Shown here piece after piece: positions 1 to 8,493 of a stretch of DNA of 40,503 bases. The stretch is taken from contig JAJVIH010000002.1 of assembly GCA_022072125.1 (NCBI GenBank), positions 1 through 40,503 of the forward strand, read 5' to 3'. Every line of letters starts with the position of its first letter. Within the stretch, counting starts at the first letter, position 1. Under the pieces are notes generated by a model, which was not told where the DNA came from, searched no databases, and saw only the letters and a list, made by a program, of their open reading frames with translations. Origin of the DNA: Myxococcota bacterium (GTDB lineage Bacteria; Myxococcota; JAJVIH01). The position numbers and the translations under genes were made by a program.

Positions 1-1
1 G

Positions 2-1234
2 GAAACCATTGATCTGGTCCATCAATACGGCATCGCCCTCAAGGGTCCAACCACCACCCCGGTCGCGGGGGGCCACAAAAGCGTGAATGTCACCATCCGC
101 AAGGCGCTGGACCTGTACGCCAACGTGCGGCCGTCGAGATCGCTTCCCGGAGTCTCTACCCGTTACCCGGGCGTGAACCTGATCATCATCCGCGAGAATA
201 TCGAAGACACCTACGGCGGCATCGAACACATGCAGACCAAGGATGTCGCCCAATGTCTGCGCCTGATCACCCGTCAGGGCTGCCAGAAGATCGTGCGTTT
301 CGCCTTCGAGATGGCGCGGCAGCAACACCGCACCCGCCTGCTGTGCGTTCACAAGGCCAATATCATGAAAATGACCGACGGCCTGTTTCTGGAGGTGTTC
401 CGCGAGACCGCGGCGCAGTATCCCGAAATCACCACCGGCGACATGATGGTGGACAACGCCTGCATGCAGTTGGTCACCAACCCGCAGGGCTTTGACATGA
501 TGGTCATGCCCAACCTGTTCGGCGACATCGTCAGCGATCTGGCCGCCGGTCTTGTCGGCGGCCTGGGCGTCGCCCCCGGCGGCAATATCGGCGACAATTG
601 CGCTGTTTTCGAGGCCGTGCATGGCAGTGCGCCGGATATCGCCGGACTGAACCGCGCCAACCCCACGGCGATCTTGCTGAGCGCCTGCGCCATGCTGCGC
701 CATATCGGCCTGCCCGCCCATGCGGATCGGATAGAAAAAGCCCTGCGCGACACCATGGAAGGCGGGACCAAAACCGGAGATCTGGGCGGCAAGGCCACCA
801 CCACCGAATTCACCGACGCCATCTGCGCCGAGGTCGAAAAGGCCCCGCGCCGCCCTACCACCGGCGTTTTCGACAGCGTGGCGGAGTCCTGCATTGTCGT
901 GCCCGACTTCCCCCGGGTGCCGGCCCAGCAGCGCAAACTCGTTGGATTCGATATTTTCGTGGAGCACGTGGGCATACCGCCGATGCCGCATGAAGTGGGT
1001 CCGTTCAAACTCATCATGATCAGCAACCGCGGCACCAAGGTGTGGCCCGGTGATGATCCCGGCATTCTGCTGGTGGATGTACACCGCTGCCGTTACCAGA
1101 CCCAGGCGGACATCAAACAGGAGGACGTGATGGCGGCGATTCAGGAAATCGGCAAATCCTTCGCCTGGATGCATGTTGAAAAGCTTCAGATTTTCGACGG
1201 CAAGGAAGGCTTCACCAAAGCCCAGGGCCAGTGA
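2..1234 (+). CDS. icd: Isocitrate dehydrogenase, 5'-truncated (probably NAD-type, long form)
   Basis: Converts isocitrate to 2-oxoglutarate in the TCA cycle. The reading frame is open from base 2, so the gene starts outside the window; 410 residues are visible. The first residues contain the substrate-loop region (GPTTTPVAGGHKSVNV), followed by RENIEDTYGGIEH and the metal-binding region around NLFGDIVSDLAAGLVGG. The cofactor loop reads GSAPDIAG; E. coli NADP enzyme has Lys-Tyr at the two positions where this protein has Asp-Ile. Asp-Ile is typical of NAD-dependent decarboxylating dehydrogenases, so NAD use is inferred. A C-terminal extension of about 130 residues (including NRGTKVWPGDDPG) matches the long-form IDHs of Thermus/Rickettsia type. 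A GTG at base 83 is in frame but internal to the fold, so it is not the start. Family certain, cofactor inferred. Confidence 0.93.
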   Translation, partial: ETIDLVHQYGIALKGPTTTPVAGGHKSVNVTIRKALDLYANVRPSRSLPGVSTRYPGVNLIIIRENIEDTYGGIEHMQTKDVAQCLRLITRQGCQKIVRFAFEMARQQHRTRLLCVHKANIMKMTDGLFLEVFRETAAQYPEITTGDMMVDNACMQLVTNPQGFDMMVMPNLFGDIVSDLAAGLVGGLGVAPGGNIGDNCAVFEAVHGSAPDIAGLNRANPTAILLSACAMLRHIGLPAHADRIEKALRDTMEGGTKTGDLGGKATTTEFTDAICAEVEKAPRRPTTGVFDSVAESCIVVPDFPRVPAQQRKLVGFDIFVEHVGIPPMPHEVGPFKLIMISNRGTKVWPGDDPGILLVDVHRCRYQTQADIKQEDVMAAIQEIGKSFAWMHVEKLQIFDGKEGFTKAQGQ

Positions 1235-1391
1235 CAGGAAGACAGGCCCCGGTTCGCAAGCGCGCCCGCACCGCGGGTGAAACCAGCCGCCGCTTTCTCC
1301 ATGAAGCCGGTATCCCGGAGCATTGCCGATCAACGGCCGGGTGTGGAATAACCCCGTGCGAAGACCGCCCACTCACCACCGGGAGATCGCA

Positions 1392-2102
1392 ATGTCCGAA
1401 GCCCTGCATTACGAACTCAAGAATTCCATCGCTTGGATACGCATGGACGATGGCAAGCTGAATCTCCTGGGATCGCCCCTGATGCGCGGCCTTCAGGAAT
1501 TGCTCGGGCGCGCCGCCGCGGAAGCCAGCGCCGCCGTATTGATTGGCAGACCGGGCGCGTTTTCCGCCGGTCTGAACCTGAAGGAAGTGCGCGAGTTGCG
1601 GGGCGCCCAACTGGTGGAGTTCCAGAAACTCTTCAGCACGACGGTGTTCAGGCTCTTTACCTTTCCCAAGCCGCTGGTTGCGGCGGTGAGCGGACACGCC
1701 ATCGCTGGAGGCGCCATCTTCGCCATGGCCTGCGACCGGAGACTGGCCGCGCGCGGCGCTTTCAAACTTGGACTGAACGAGGTTCCCATCGGCGTAAGCT
1801 TCCCCCATTTCATTCTCGACATGGCGCGCTCGGTGTACACGCCGCAATACCTGGAGCGCGCGGTTCTTCACGGCGAACTGACCGATCCGGACACCGCCCG
1901 CGAGTGGGGATTGATCCACGAAGTAACGGCGGCGGAAGAACTGGAAGCCGCGGCGGCGCGGCAGGCGGAAGAACTGGCCAAACTTCCGCATGAACCCTAC
2001 TGGCGCGCCAAGGAATACCTGCGCCGGAAGACCTTTGGCCGTGAATTTTCCGCCGTGCTGGCCGAATTTGAATCCTTCGCCTTCTTCCAGAGCAGCCATT
2101 GA
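1392..2102 (+). CDS. Enoyl-CoA hydratase/isomerase (crotonase) family protein, isomerase-like
   Basis: Crotonase-fold enzyme of 236 residues, probably acting on fatty acyl-CoA in the cytoplasm. The oxyanion-hole segments are visible as GAFSAGLNLKEV and GHAIAGGAIFAMACD. Of the two catalytic glutamates of rat enoyl-CoA hydratase, the first (Glu144, in the GGGCE segment) is Ile here, while the second (Glu164) is kept in LGLNEVPIG. A single glutamate in a GLNE context is what mitochondrial delta3,delta2-enoyl-CoA isomerase has, so isomerisation is more likely than hydration; this is inference. The ATG at 1392 is preferred over an in-frame ATG at 1323 because GGGAG sits 7 bases upstream and the extra 23 residues look non-conserved. 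It follows icd by about 160 bp and converges on hemB. Confidence 0.85.
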   Translation: MSEALHYELKNSIAWIRMDDGKLNLLGSPLMRGLQELLGRAAAEASAAVLIGRPGAFSAGLNLKEVRELRGAQLVEFQKLFSTTVFRLFTFPKPLVAAVSGHAIAGGAIFAMACDRRLAARGAFKLGLNEVPIGVSFPHFILDMARSVYTPQYLERAVLHGELTDPDTAREWGLIHEVTAAEELEAAAARQAEELAKLPHEPYWRAKEYLRRKTFGREFSAVLAEFESFAFFQSSH

Positions 2103-2179
2103 GCGGTCTTGTGACAAAGGCTTGTGCCCAGGCCTGTCCTGCCGCCTGAAATCCGCCGCCGCGCCCCGGCGGTTTCGCC

Positions 2180-3160
2180 TCAGTCCGCCAGCCAGCGCGC
2201 CGCCTCGCGGGCGTAGTAAGTAAAGATGATGCTCGCCCCCGCGCGCCGGATGCCCAACAGGCTTTCCAGCACGATGCGCTTCTCCTCCAGCCAGCCGTTC
2301 ATGGAAGCCGCCTTGATCATCGCGTATTCGCCACTGACCTGGTACGCCGCCACCGGCAAGGCCGTGTGCTCGCGCATCAGGCGGATGACATCCAGATAGG
2401 GGCCCGCCGGCTTGACCATCACCGCGTCGGCGCCCTCTTCCTCATCCAGCCGCAGTTCGCGCAGCGCCTCGCGGACATTGGCCGGATCCATCTGATAAGT
2501 CTTCTTGTCGCCAAAACGGGGGGCGGAATCCAGGGCGTCGCGGAACGGTCCATAATAACCTGACGCATATTTGGCGCAGTACGACAAGATGGACACTTCG
2601 GTGAATCCCGACTGATCCAGCACCTGCCGGATGGCGCCGATGCGTCCATCCATCATATCGCTGGGAGCGACCATGTCCGCCCCGGCCTGGGCCTGCGAAA
2701 GCGCCTGCAATTTCAGGGCCTCCACTGTTTCGTCGTTGAGAATGCGCCCGTCGGCGGAGACAATGCCGTCGTGTCCATCGCTATTGTAGGGGTCCAACGC
2801 CACATCAGTGATGACGAATATCTCCGGAAAACGTTCCTTGATGGCGCGAATCGATCGCTGGACCAGTCCATCGGGATTCCAGGCTTCCGATCCGTCCCTG
2901 GTTTTCAGGGATTCCTCCACCGCTGGAAACAGCACCACCGCGCGGATGCCGTCGGCCCGGGCGTTGGCGATTTCATCCAGCAGGGCGTCCTGACCCAGGC
3001 GGTCGCGCCCGGGCATCGAACGGATCGGCTGCCGTCCGCCGCCATTGAAGATGAACAGGGGATACACCAGATTGCCGGCGGTCAGCGTGGTTTCGCGGAT
3101 CCATCCACGAACCAATTCGTTTTTGCGGTTGCGGCGCGGACGTTGGGGAAGATCAAGCAT
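2180..3160 (-). CDS. hemB: Delta-aminolevulinic acid dehydratase (porphobilinogen synthase)
   Basis: Condenses two 5-aminolevulinate molecules to porphobilinogen in haem and corrin biosynthesis; cytoplasmic. The 326 residues match the full family length. The two Schiff-base lysines are recognisable in SYCAKYAS and VMVKPAG. The metal loop reads ITDVALDPYNSDGHDGIV: the three zinc cysteines of the E. coli and human enzymes are Ala/Asp/Asp, as in the Asp-rich magnesium-type enzyme of Pseudomonas. Magnesium dependence is therefore inferred. GAGGAG lies 5 bases before the ATG. It starts 15 bp after the trpF stop on the same strand, so the two are probably co-transcribed. Confidence 0.96.
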   Translation of the reverse strand: MLDLPQRPRRNRKNELVRGWIRETTLTAGNLVYPLFIFNGGGRQPIRSMPGRDRLGQDALLDEIANARADGIRAVVLFPAVEESLKTRDGSEAWNPDGLVQRSIRAIKERFPEIFVITDVALDPYNSDGHDGIVSADGRILNDETVEALKLQALSQAQAGADMVAPSDMMDGRIGAIRQVLDQSGFTEVSILSYCAKYASGYYGPFRDALDSAPRFGDKKTYQMDPANVREALRELRLDEEEGADAVMVKPAGPYLDVIRLMREHTALPVAAYQVSGEYAMIKAASMNGWLEEKRIVLESLLGIRRAGASIIFTYYAREAARWLAD

Positions 3161-3175
3161 GGCGGCTCCTCGGGG

Positions 3176-3850
3176 CTATGCCGGACCGGATGTCGCGGAT
3201 GCGCCGGCGTCCAGGGCGTTGCGGACAAACGCCGCGAGCAGCCCCGCATCCAGTCCGTGGTTGATACGCACGCCAGAGCAGACATCCACCCCATACGGGC
3301 GCACCTGACGGATGGCCTGGACCACGTTTTCCGGTTTCAGGCCGCCCGCCAGAAAGACCGGACAATGGGCGTCCCGGACAATCCGCGCGCTGATATTCCA
3401 GTCGTGAATCAGGCCGGTGCCGCCAAGCTGCCGGACGCCATTGACCATGACGGAGCTGTCCAGAATCAACGCGTGGGCGCGGCGGGAATGGGCCACGGCC
3501 TCCGCCACGGCAGATTCATCCCGCACGTGAATCACCTTGATCAGGGGGATTCCCGGCATGGCGGCGCGCAACCCCGGGTAGGCTTCCAGATCCAGATGAT
3601 CCACCAGTTGAAGCGCCCCCGCCCCCAACCGCCGTTGCTGGGCGATGATGGCTTCGGGATCCCGCAAGGCCGTCAGCAACACCGGTGTTACGCCCGGCGG
3701 GGTCGCGGCGGCAAGCGCCTTGATACGCTCTTCCGGGACCGGCCCCCAGCCGGTGGGCATGCTGGAAATCAATCCCGCCAGGTGAACCCCGGAAGCCGCC
3801 GCCAGTTCGAGTTCCTGCTGATCCTGTATGCAACAGACCTTGATACGCAT
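3176..3850 (-). CDS. trpF: Phosphoribosylanthranilate isomerase-like protein
   Basis: A 224-residue TIM-barrel protein resembling TrpF, which isomerises N-(5-phosphoribosyl)anthranilate in tryptophan synthesis. The start reads MRIKVCCIQD; the family normally has KICGI, so the catalytic Cys is kept but the following Gly is Cys. The catalytic Asp and phosphate-binding region appear as ALILDSS...LGGTGLIHDWNI, and the second phosphate loop as LAGGLKPENV. The frame is open upstream to 4207, but that stretch overlaps the lipoprotein gene and lacks family similarity, so the ATG at 3850 is chosen. No other trp gene is nearby and the partner is hemB. The amino-terminal half is divergent, so another TrpF-like substrate cannot be excluded. 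Confidence 0.8.
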   Translation of the reverse strand: MRIKVCCIQDQQELELAAASGVHLAGLISSMPTGWGPVPEERIKALAAATPPGVTPVLLTALRDPEAIIAQQRRLGAGALQLVDHLDLEAYPGLRAAMPGIPLIKVIHVRDESAVAEAVAHSRRAHALILDSSVMVNGVRQLGGTGLIHDWNISARIVRDAHCPVFLAGGLKPENVVQAIRQVRPYGVDVCSGVRINHGLDAGLLAAFVRNALDAGASATSGPA

Positions 3851-3921
3851 GAATCGCTCATGGCGAGTGATGGCGCACAAAGGCCCGGTGGTCAACCTTT
3901 TCCGGATGCGCGGCCAAACGG

Positions 3922-4863
3922 TTAAAAACAGTCTGGCGCGGCGCTTTTCCATGCCTCGCAGGCGGAGCCCGATCCGCCGATGCAGGGCAATACCCCATCC
4001 CGGATGACCGTGCAGGCGGCGGCGCGGGTCTGATCCAGGCACCGTCCGCTTTTCGCGGCGTCCCAGTTGGCGGGCTGGCTTCCGCAGGCGCCCACCAGCA
4101 ATCCGGTGCAGCCGGGATAACTTTCCGCCACGGCCTTGCGTGAATCCACCGGCATGCAGCTTTCGCCAAACACCCGGGAACAGATGATCCACGCCCGGGT
4201 CTGGCAATAACGCTCCCAGGGATCCGCGGGCTCAATCACCAGCACGCAGTCTCCGGATGCGCCGCTGCGCACCTGGTCGCAATTCAGCGCTCCAGCGGTA
4301 AGGAGGGACTGGTTGCAGCGTTGGGCGCGCCCGTCATCCACCCGGTATGGTTTGCCTGGCCCCGCGTTCTTGAGGAGGTCCAGACAAGGTTTCAACCGGC
4401 CCTGCCGGCATTCGGCGATGTTGGAACCCAGGACATCCCGCTCGGGCCGGGAAAAGCAGGTCCCGTAAAAGGCTTCCCGGCACAGGCGATCAGACGCCAT
4501 GTAGCAGAGATTTTCCGCTTCGGATGGACCTCGGAATACCTGCTCGCATACGCCATGGGTCCCCAGCTTCAAATCCGGACAACTGGCGGTGGTGGTATAA
4601 TCCAGACACGATGCGGCGGCGCCGCCGGCATAAGGAAAGCCCGCTTCCTTCCTCGCCTGGCAAGATGCCCGTTCAGACTGGAAACAGCCGTCCCGATCAA
4701 AGGGAACGTAATCGCTGGCGGTGGCGGTCACCTGGCTGCATTCGGCGAGCCTGCCGCAGAAGAGCGCCGCGCGATCCTCGCAGAAGGACTCAGGCGAATG
4801 GCAGGCCGCCAATCCCAGCACCCCCACCAGCGCCCACACATGGCGAAGGCGATTGGACTTCAG
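3922..4863 (-). CDS. Cys-rich lipoprotein of unknown function
   Basis: Not recognised beyond being a Cys-rich envelope lipoprotein. A basic stretch (LKSNRLRH) followed by a hydrophobic run ending in LGLAAC forms a lipoprotein signal, so the mature protein should be membrane-anchored. About 25 cysteines are spread in pairs through the mature part (for example CEDRAALFCGRLAEC and CYMASDRLCREAFYGTC), suggesting disulfides outside the cytoplasm. The start is unclear: the only ATG codons in frame are far upstream (5046 and 5043) and would bury the signal. CTG at 4863 gives a normal signal peptide; GTG at 4839 would leave a signal without positive charges. It lies just downstream of another Cys-rich lipoprotein gene, separated by a two-hairpin spacer. 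Confidence 0.72.
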   Translation of the reverse strand: MKSNRLRHVWALVGVLGLAACHSPESFCEDRAALFCGRLAECSQVTATASDYVPFDRDGCFQSERASCQARKEAGFPYAGGAAASCLDYTTTASCPDLKLGTHGVCEQVFRGPSEAENLCYMASDRLCREAFYGTCFSRPERDVLGSNIAECRQGRLKPCLDLLKNAGPGKPYRVDDGRAQRCNQSLLTAGALNCDQVRSGASGDCVLVIEPADPWERYCQTRAWIICSRVFGESCMPVDSRKAVAESYPGCTGLLVGACGSQPANWDAAKSGRCLDQTRAAACTVIRDGVLPCIGGSGSACEAWKSAAPDCF

Positions 4864-5038
4864 ACGTTCGTACCGGTTTCCGGAGCCCGGAATGGCGCCG
4901 CTGTTGACAGGAGAGCAATCACCGGGACGCGCATATGTCTCCGCCCATCCCTCATGGCCATGGACTGCTGTTCCATCCATTCCCGCCGGGCGCTGGAGAC
5001 AGATATCCGCACCGCAAGCATTCATGAGTTGGCGGCCC

Positions 5039-5082
5039 CCCATCAACCCCTATCCACGGGGTTGATGGGACCTGCGCGCAGG
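5039..5082 (-). terminator. Two adjacent hairpins between the Cys-rich lipoprotein genes
   Basis: Bases 5039-5050 and 5058-5069 form a perfect 12-bp stem with a 7-base loop. Next to it, 5071-5082 is a perfect 12-bp palindrome (CCTGCGCGCAGG). They lie just after the stop of the upstream minus-strand gene. No clear T-run follows, so a transcript-end stabiliser or attenuator is as likely as an intrinsic terminator. Confidence 0.45.
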
Positions 5083-5093
5083 GGACCTGTTTT

Positions 5094-7121
5094 CTAATTG
5101 CACGAGCAAACCTGATAGCTGGGGTCGCTGGTGCTGCAAGAGCCGGAAAGCAAGGTTGAGCCCGTGCATTGGGATGCCTGGGAACAGGGCCTGCGGCACC
5201 GGGTATTGGAGCCCAACAGGCCGCATTTCAATCCGGACTGGCAGTCCGCCTGCTTGGTGCAGGTCTGGCACAACCCCACCGAACCCGGCGGTATGGATGA
5301 ATCGCCGACGCCGCTATCCGACACCCCGGCATCGGTGGCGATGGTCTCGCAGAAATTGTTCTTGCAATACATGGTTCCCTGCGGGCAATCCCCGTCGCTG
5401 GTGCAGCCGACACAACGGCCGGTCAGGCAACGCAACAACGCCTGCGAATGACAATCGGAATCCGCCAGACAAGAAGCGCATTTGCCATTGGCGTTGCAGA
5501 AGCGCCGATCGGAACTCGTGCAGTCGCTGTTGGAGGCGCACTCCCCGCATAGTTTCGTGGAAGGATTGCAGAAGGCCCCCACCGGATTGTTCGAACAATC
5601 GGCGTTGGTGGCGCAGGTGGTGCAGGAATTGAACTTGCAGACCTTGCCGCCGTTGCAATCGGTGGAGGTGAAACATTCCTGGCAACGCCCGGTGGTCTTG
5701 TCGCATTTCCCCTGCGGATTGAACGGATTCTGCGAGCAGTCGGAATCGGATTTGCAGGCGTTGGTCACACAGCCGCAGACCGGTTCGCCCTGACTGGAAC
5801 AGCGGCTGCTATTCTGGAAGGTATTGCAGTCGCCAAACGTGGTGCAAAGCGGGCGGCAGCGCAGGCTCTTGTTGCCGTCAAAGTCGGCGCATTTGGAGCC
5901 GGCGGGGCATTCCGAGTCGGATGTGCATTTGCGGTCGTCGCACATCAGCAATGGTTCCGAACAGGTCTGGGTGGCGGTGTTGCAAATGCCGCCCTGGGGG
6001 CACTGCTCGTTCTTCGTACACTGCACGCAGATGTTTTTCGTGGTGTCGCAACGGTTCCGGGGCGCGGTTTTGCAGTCCGGGTCGGCGGCGCATTGCACGC
6101 ACTTGCGGTTGCTGCAGATGGGGCGCTCCGGCGGACAGACCGCGCTGGTCACGCACTCCACGCATCCGCCGTTGGGGCCCGCCGCGGTATCGCATTTCAG
6201 GCCGGACGGACAGTCGCGATCCGTCTTGCAGCCTGGAACGCAGGCATTGTTGTTGCAGACCGATCCCAACTGGCAGTCGCTGTTCACCAGACAGGCCACG
6301 CACCGGCCACTGACCGTGTTGCATTTCTGGGGCGCCGCACACTGGGAAGAACTGGTGCAACGCACCTCACAGATGTTGTTGACGCACTCGCTGCCAGCGG
6401 GACAATCCCGCGTGGCGATGCACTGCACGCACCGTCCATTGCCCACGGCGGTGTCGCAGACCTGGCCGTTCTTGCAATCCCGTTCGCTGCGGCAGCCTTC
6501 GACGCAGGCGGCGTCCGTGCAGATTTGACCCAGCTTGCAATCGCTGTTGCTCAGACACTGCACGCATTCGCCGCGGGTGGTGTCACAGCGTTTGCCGGAA
6601 CACTCGGTGTCGCTCTTGCAGCGGAATACGCACTGGTTGTTGTCGCATTGCTGTCCGGCCGGGCAGTCATCCTTGGCCATGCATTGCACGCAGGTTCCAT
6701 TGGGTCCCAAGGCGAGATTGCATTTCTTGTCGCCGCAGTCGCGGGAACTCCGGCATCCCGGAATGCAGGTCTGCTCGACGCACAGGTTGCCGATGGGACA
6801 CTGGCTGTCCAGTTCGCATGGCTGCCCGCCGGCGTCGGGGGAGGCATCGGGAATGGCGCTGTCTCCGGGGCCTGCGTCCGGCGGCGCGGCGATATCATCC
6901 TCAGGTCCGGCATCTTCCACGGAAGCGTCCGCCGGGGTGACGGAACCGGCGTCTCCGCCATCTGAACCACCATTTCCGGGCGTGGGGGCGGGCGGAGGAA
7001 TGAACCCCGCTGGTTTTACGCTTTCTCCCCCGCACGAGGCGTACAGAAACAGTCCCAACAAAGCGGTTAACAACCCCGCCCGCTTGATGAATGAAGTTGT
7101 CGTATGCATGGAAGTCATCAT
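5094..7121 (-). CDS. Cys-rich tandem-repeat lipoprotein (23 C-x5-C units)
   Basis: A 675-residue predicted lipoprotein. Residues 11-30 are a signal peptide ending at Cys30 (FLYASC; Tyr at -3 is unusual for a lipobox). Residues 31 to about 105 are a Pro/Gly/Asp/Ala linker. From there to the end, the motif C-x5-C (CRSSRDC, CLSNSDC, CKTDRDC and so on) occurs 23 times, usually followed by a G-x2-C element and alternating with a (V/I)QC spacer, giving roughly 20-residue modules. A Ser/Asp/Gly-rich break near residue 600 separates the last two modules. Such repeats are common in Myxococcota-type surface proteins, probably disulfide-rich adhesive or stalk domains; function here is unknown. Start at 7121 or the adjacent ATG at 7118, with AAGG just upstream. 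Confidence 0.88.
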   Translation of the reverse strand: MMTSMHTTTSFIKRAGLLTALLGLFLYASCGGESVKPAGFIPPPAPTPGNGGSDGGDAGSVTPADASVEDAGPEDDIAAPPDAGPGDSAIPDASPDAGGQPCELDSQCPIGNLCVEQTCIPGCRSSRDCGDKKCNLALGPNGTCVQCMAKDDCPAGQQCDNNQCVFRCKSDTECSGKRCDTTRGECVQCLSNSDCKLGQICTDAACVEGCRSERDCKNGQVCDTAVGNGRCVQCIATRDCPAGSECVNNICEVRCTSSSQCAAPQKCNTVSGRCVACLVNSDCQLGSVCNNNACVPGCKTDRDCPSGLKCDTAAGPNGGCVECVTSAVCPPERPICSNRKCVQCAADPDCKTAPRNRCDTTKNICVQCTKNEQCPQGGICNTATQTCSEPLLMCDDRKCTSDSECPAGSKCADFDGNKSLRCRPLCTTFGDCNTFQNSSRCSSQGEPVCGCVTNACKSDSDCSQNPFNPQGKCDKTTGRCQECFTSTDCNGGKVCKFNSCTTCATNADCSNNPVGAFCNPSTKLCGECASNSDCTSSDRRFCNANGKCASCLADSDCHSQALLRCLTGRCVGCTSDGDCPQGTMYCKNNFCETIATDAGVSDSGVGDSSIPPGSVGLCQTCTKQADCQSGLKCGLLGSNTRCRRPCSQASQCTGSTLLSGSCSTSDPSYQVCSCN

Positions 7122-7299
7122 TGCCTTGAAGAGGCGTCCCCTGCTCTGTCCATAACGGAAACAGGGATTTCCTTCAAATGCCGGAGCCCTGCACGAAGAT
7201 CACAAATCCCGGCCGGGAAACAAGCGGGCCGCTTTGGAGCCCTGGTCACCCGTTCAAGCCGCACGCCAGCCGGCTGCCCGGCCTCAAATTCCCCTGTGT

Positions 7300-7317
7300 G
7301 ACAAACCACCGTTTGTC
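7300..7317 (-). terminator. Short perfect hairpin downstream of the cytochrome gene
   Basis: GACAAAC (7300-7306) and GTTTGTC (7311-7317) form a perfect 7-bp stem with a 4-base loop, 37 bases past the stop of the cytochrome gene. There is no T-run. It may mark the transcript end, or belong to the leader region of the next gene. The rest of the 7122-7353 spacer shows nothing else I can name. Confidence 0.3.
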
Positions 7318-7353
7318 CCCAGGAAGCTGCATTCCCGGTGGGCGGGTTCGTGG

Positions 7354-8493
7354 CTACTCCGGACAGCCCTTCGGCTCCATGGCGGCGATCCAGTCGCTGA
7401 TCAGTTTCACCCCTTTTTCATTGACCACCAGATTGGGCAACTCCGGCATCTTGATATCGGATTCCAGGGATTTCATCCGGAAGAGCAGAATGCTTTTTTC
7501 CGGATACCCCGGAACGATGTCATGGAGAAGGCCGCCGCTGCCCCGGCCCGCGGCGATGGGCTTTTTGCACACGCCATATTTCGCCGGATTGGTCTCCTGC
7601 GCCTTGAGAATCAGCGCCGATGCGCCGCCGCCGCCGCCGGCCTGATGACAATGAGCGCAATTGACATCAAGATAATGGCGGGCGCGCAGGTTCAGGTCAC
7701 CCGTTCCATAGGGCTCCAGAAAGGTTGGGCGCGCATCTGGAGCGGACGGCGCCTTGTCGAAAGCGCCCTGCGCGGCCAGCCAGTCAATCTGATTGACATC
7801 CTTGCCGTTGATCCGGTTCTGGCGGTTCAACTGGCTGGTTTTGGGACCCAACGTGGTCAACAGCTTGTTGACCGCGTGGCAATTCTTGCACTTGTTCTCA
7901 TCCGGAACGATGTACTCCCGGCTGACCGGTTGGCCGGCCTCATCGGTGAAGGACACCATGACGGTCCGCCCGGGGATATGCAGCTTGGCCTCTGTCTGTT
8001 CGCTGTTCCAGAGGTAGACATAACCCTTCCATCCGGCTGTCTCGTGAATCAGCAGGCGCGTTTCAATGATGCGCGTATTCCCCTCCGGCTGGCGGAAATC
8101 CCCGGGAAAATGGAAGGTCTTGATGATGATCGTCCCCACGGGAAACTTCCAGTCTTCCGTGTCGGAGTAAGCGATTTTCGCGCCTTCGGGCAGCACGATG
8201 AAGCGCTTTTTGGCGGCTGCATCCGACCACAGCGGCGAGATCATCTCATAGGGATGAATCCGTTTCCCCGGAACGTGGTCCTTCAGCGCGCCGGCGAAGA
8301 ACCGGTAGTCGCTCAGCAAAGGATAGGGATAGGGTCCCGCCAGATTGGGTTCCGGAAGCGGCTCCCCTGCGTCCGCCGCGGCGCCGTCCGGAACAGGCGC
8401 GGCCCCGCCATCGCCGGCGGAGCCGCCGCTGGAACAACCCCAGCCCAGCACGCCCAGCAATACCGCCACTGGGGCGATCGGGCGCATCTTCAT
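7354..8493 (-). CDS. SO2930-family diheme c-type cytochrome lipoprotein (TIGR03806 type)
   Basis: A 379-residue secreted protein. The signal ends in LGWGC, giving a lipidated Cys20 followed by a Gly/Ser/Asp-rich linker. Two haem-c motifs are visible, CKNCH at residues 202-206 and CAHCH at 279-283. The order of segments (YPLLSDYRFFAG, YEMISPLWSDAAAKKRF, HxVNKLLTTLGPKTSQLNR, C-terminal MPELPNLV) matches the family known as SO2930/TIGR03806. Members of that family regularly occur beside a TIGR03805 beta-helix protein, as here. The ATG overlaps the stop of that upstream gene by one base (TAATG), implying coupled translation. An electron-transfer role outside the inner membrane is inferred from the haems; the biological function of the pair is not known. 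Confidence 0.9.
   Translation of the reverse strand: MKMRPIAPVAVLLGVLGWGCSSGGSAGDGGAAPVPDGAAADAGEPLPEPNLAGPYPYPLLSDYRFFAGALKDHVPGKRIHPYEMISPLWSDAAAKKRFIVLPEGAKIAYSDTEDWKFPVGTIIIKTFHFPGDFRQPEGNTRIIETRLLIHETAGWKGYVYLWNSEQTEAKLHIPGRTVMVSFTDEAGQPVSREYIVPDENKCKNCHAVNKLLTTLGPKTSQLNRQNRINGKDVNQIDWLAAQGAFDKAPSAPDARPTFLEPYGTGDLNLRARHYLDVNCAHCHQAGGGGGASALILKAQETNPAKYGVCKKPIAAGRGSGGLLHDIVPGYPEKSILLFRMKSLESDIKMPELPNLVVNEKGVKLISDWIAAMEPKGCPE

Noticed and set aside
83-1234. GTG at 83 as the start of the isocitrate dehydrogenase gene
   Set aside because: The frame is open upstream to base 2 and encodes conserved family sequence (KGPTTTPVAGGHKS), so the gene is truncated by the window edge.
2150-2175. Possible terminator between the crotonase gene and hemB
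   Set aside because: Only a 5-bp imperfect GC stem with a short T stretch; too weak to call in GC-rich DNA.
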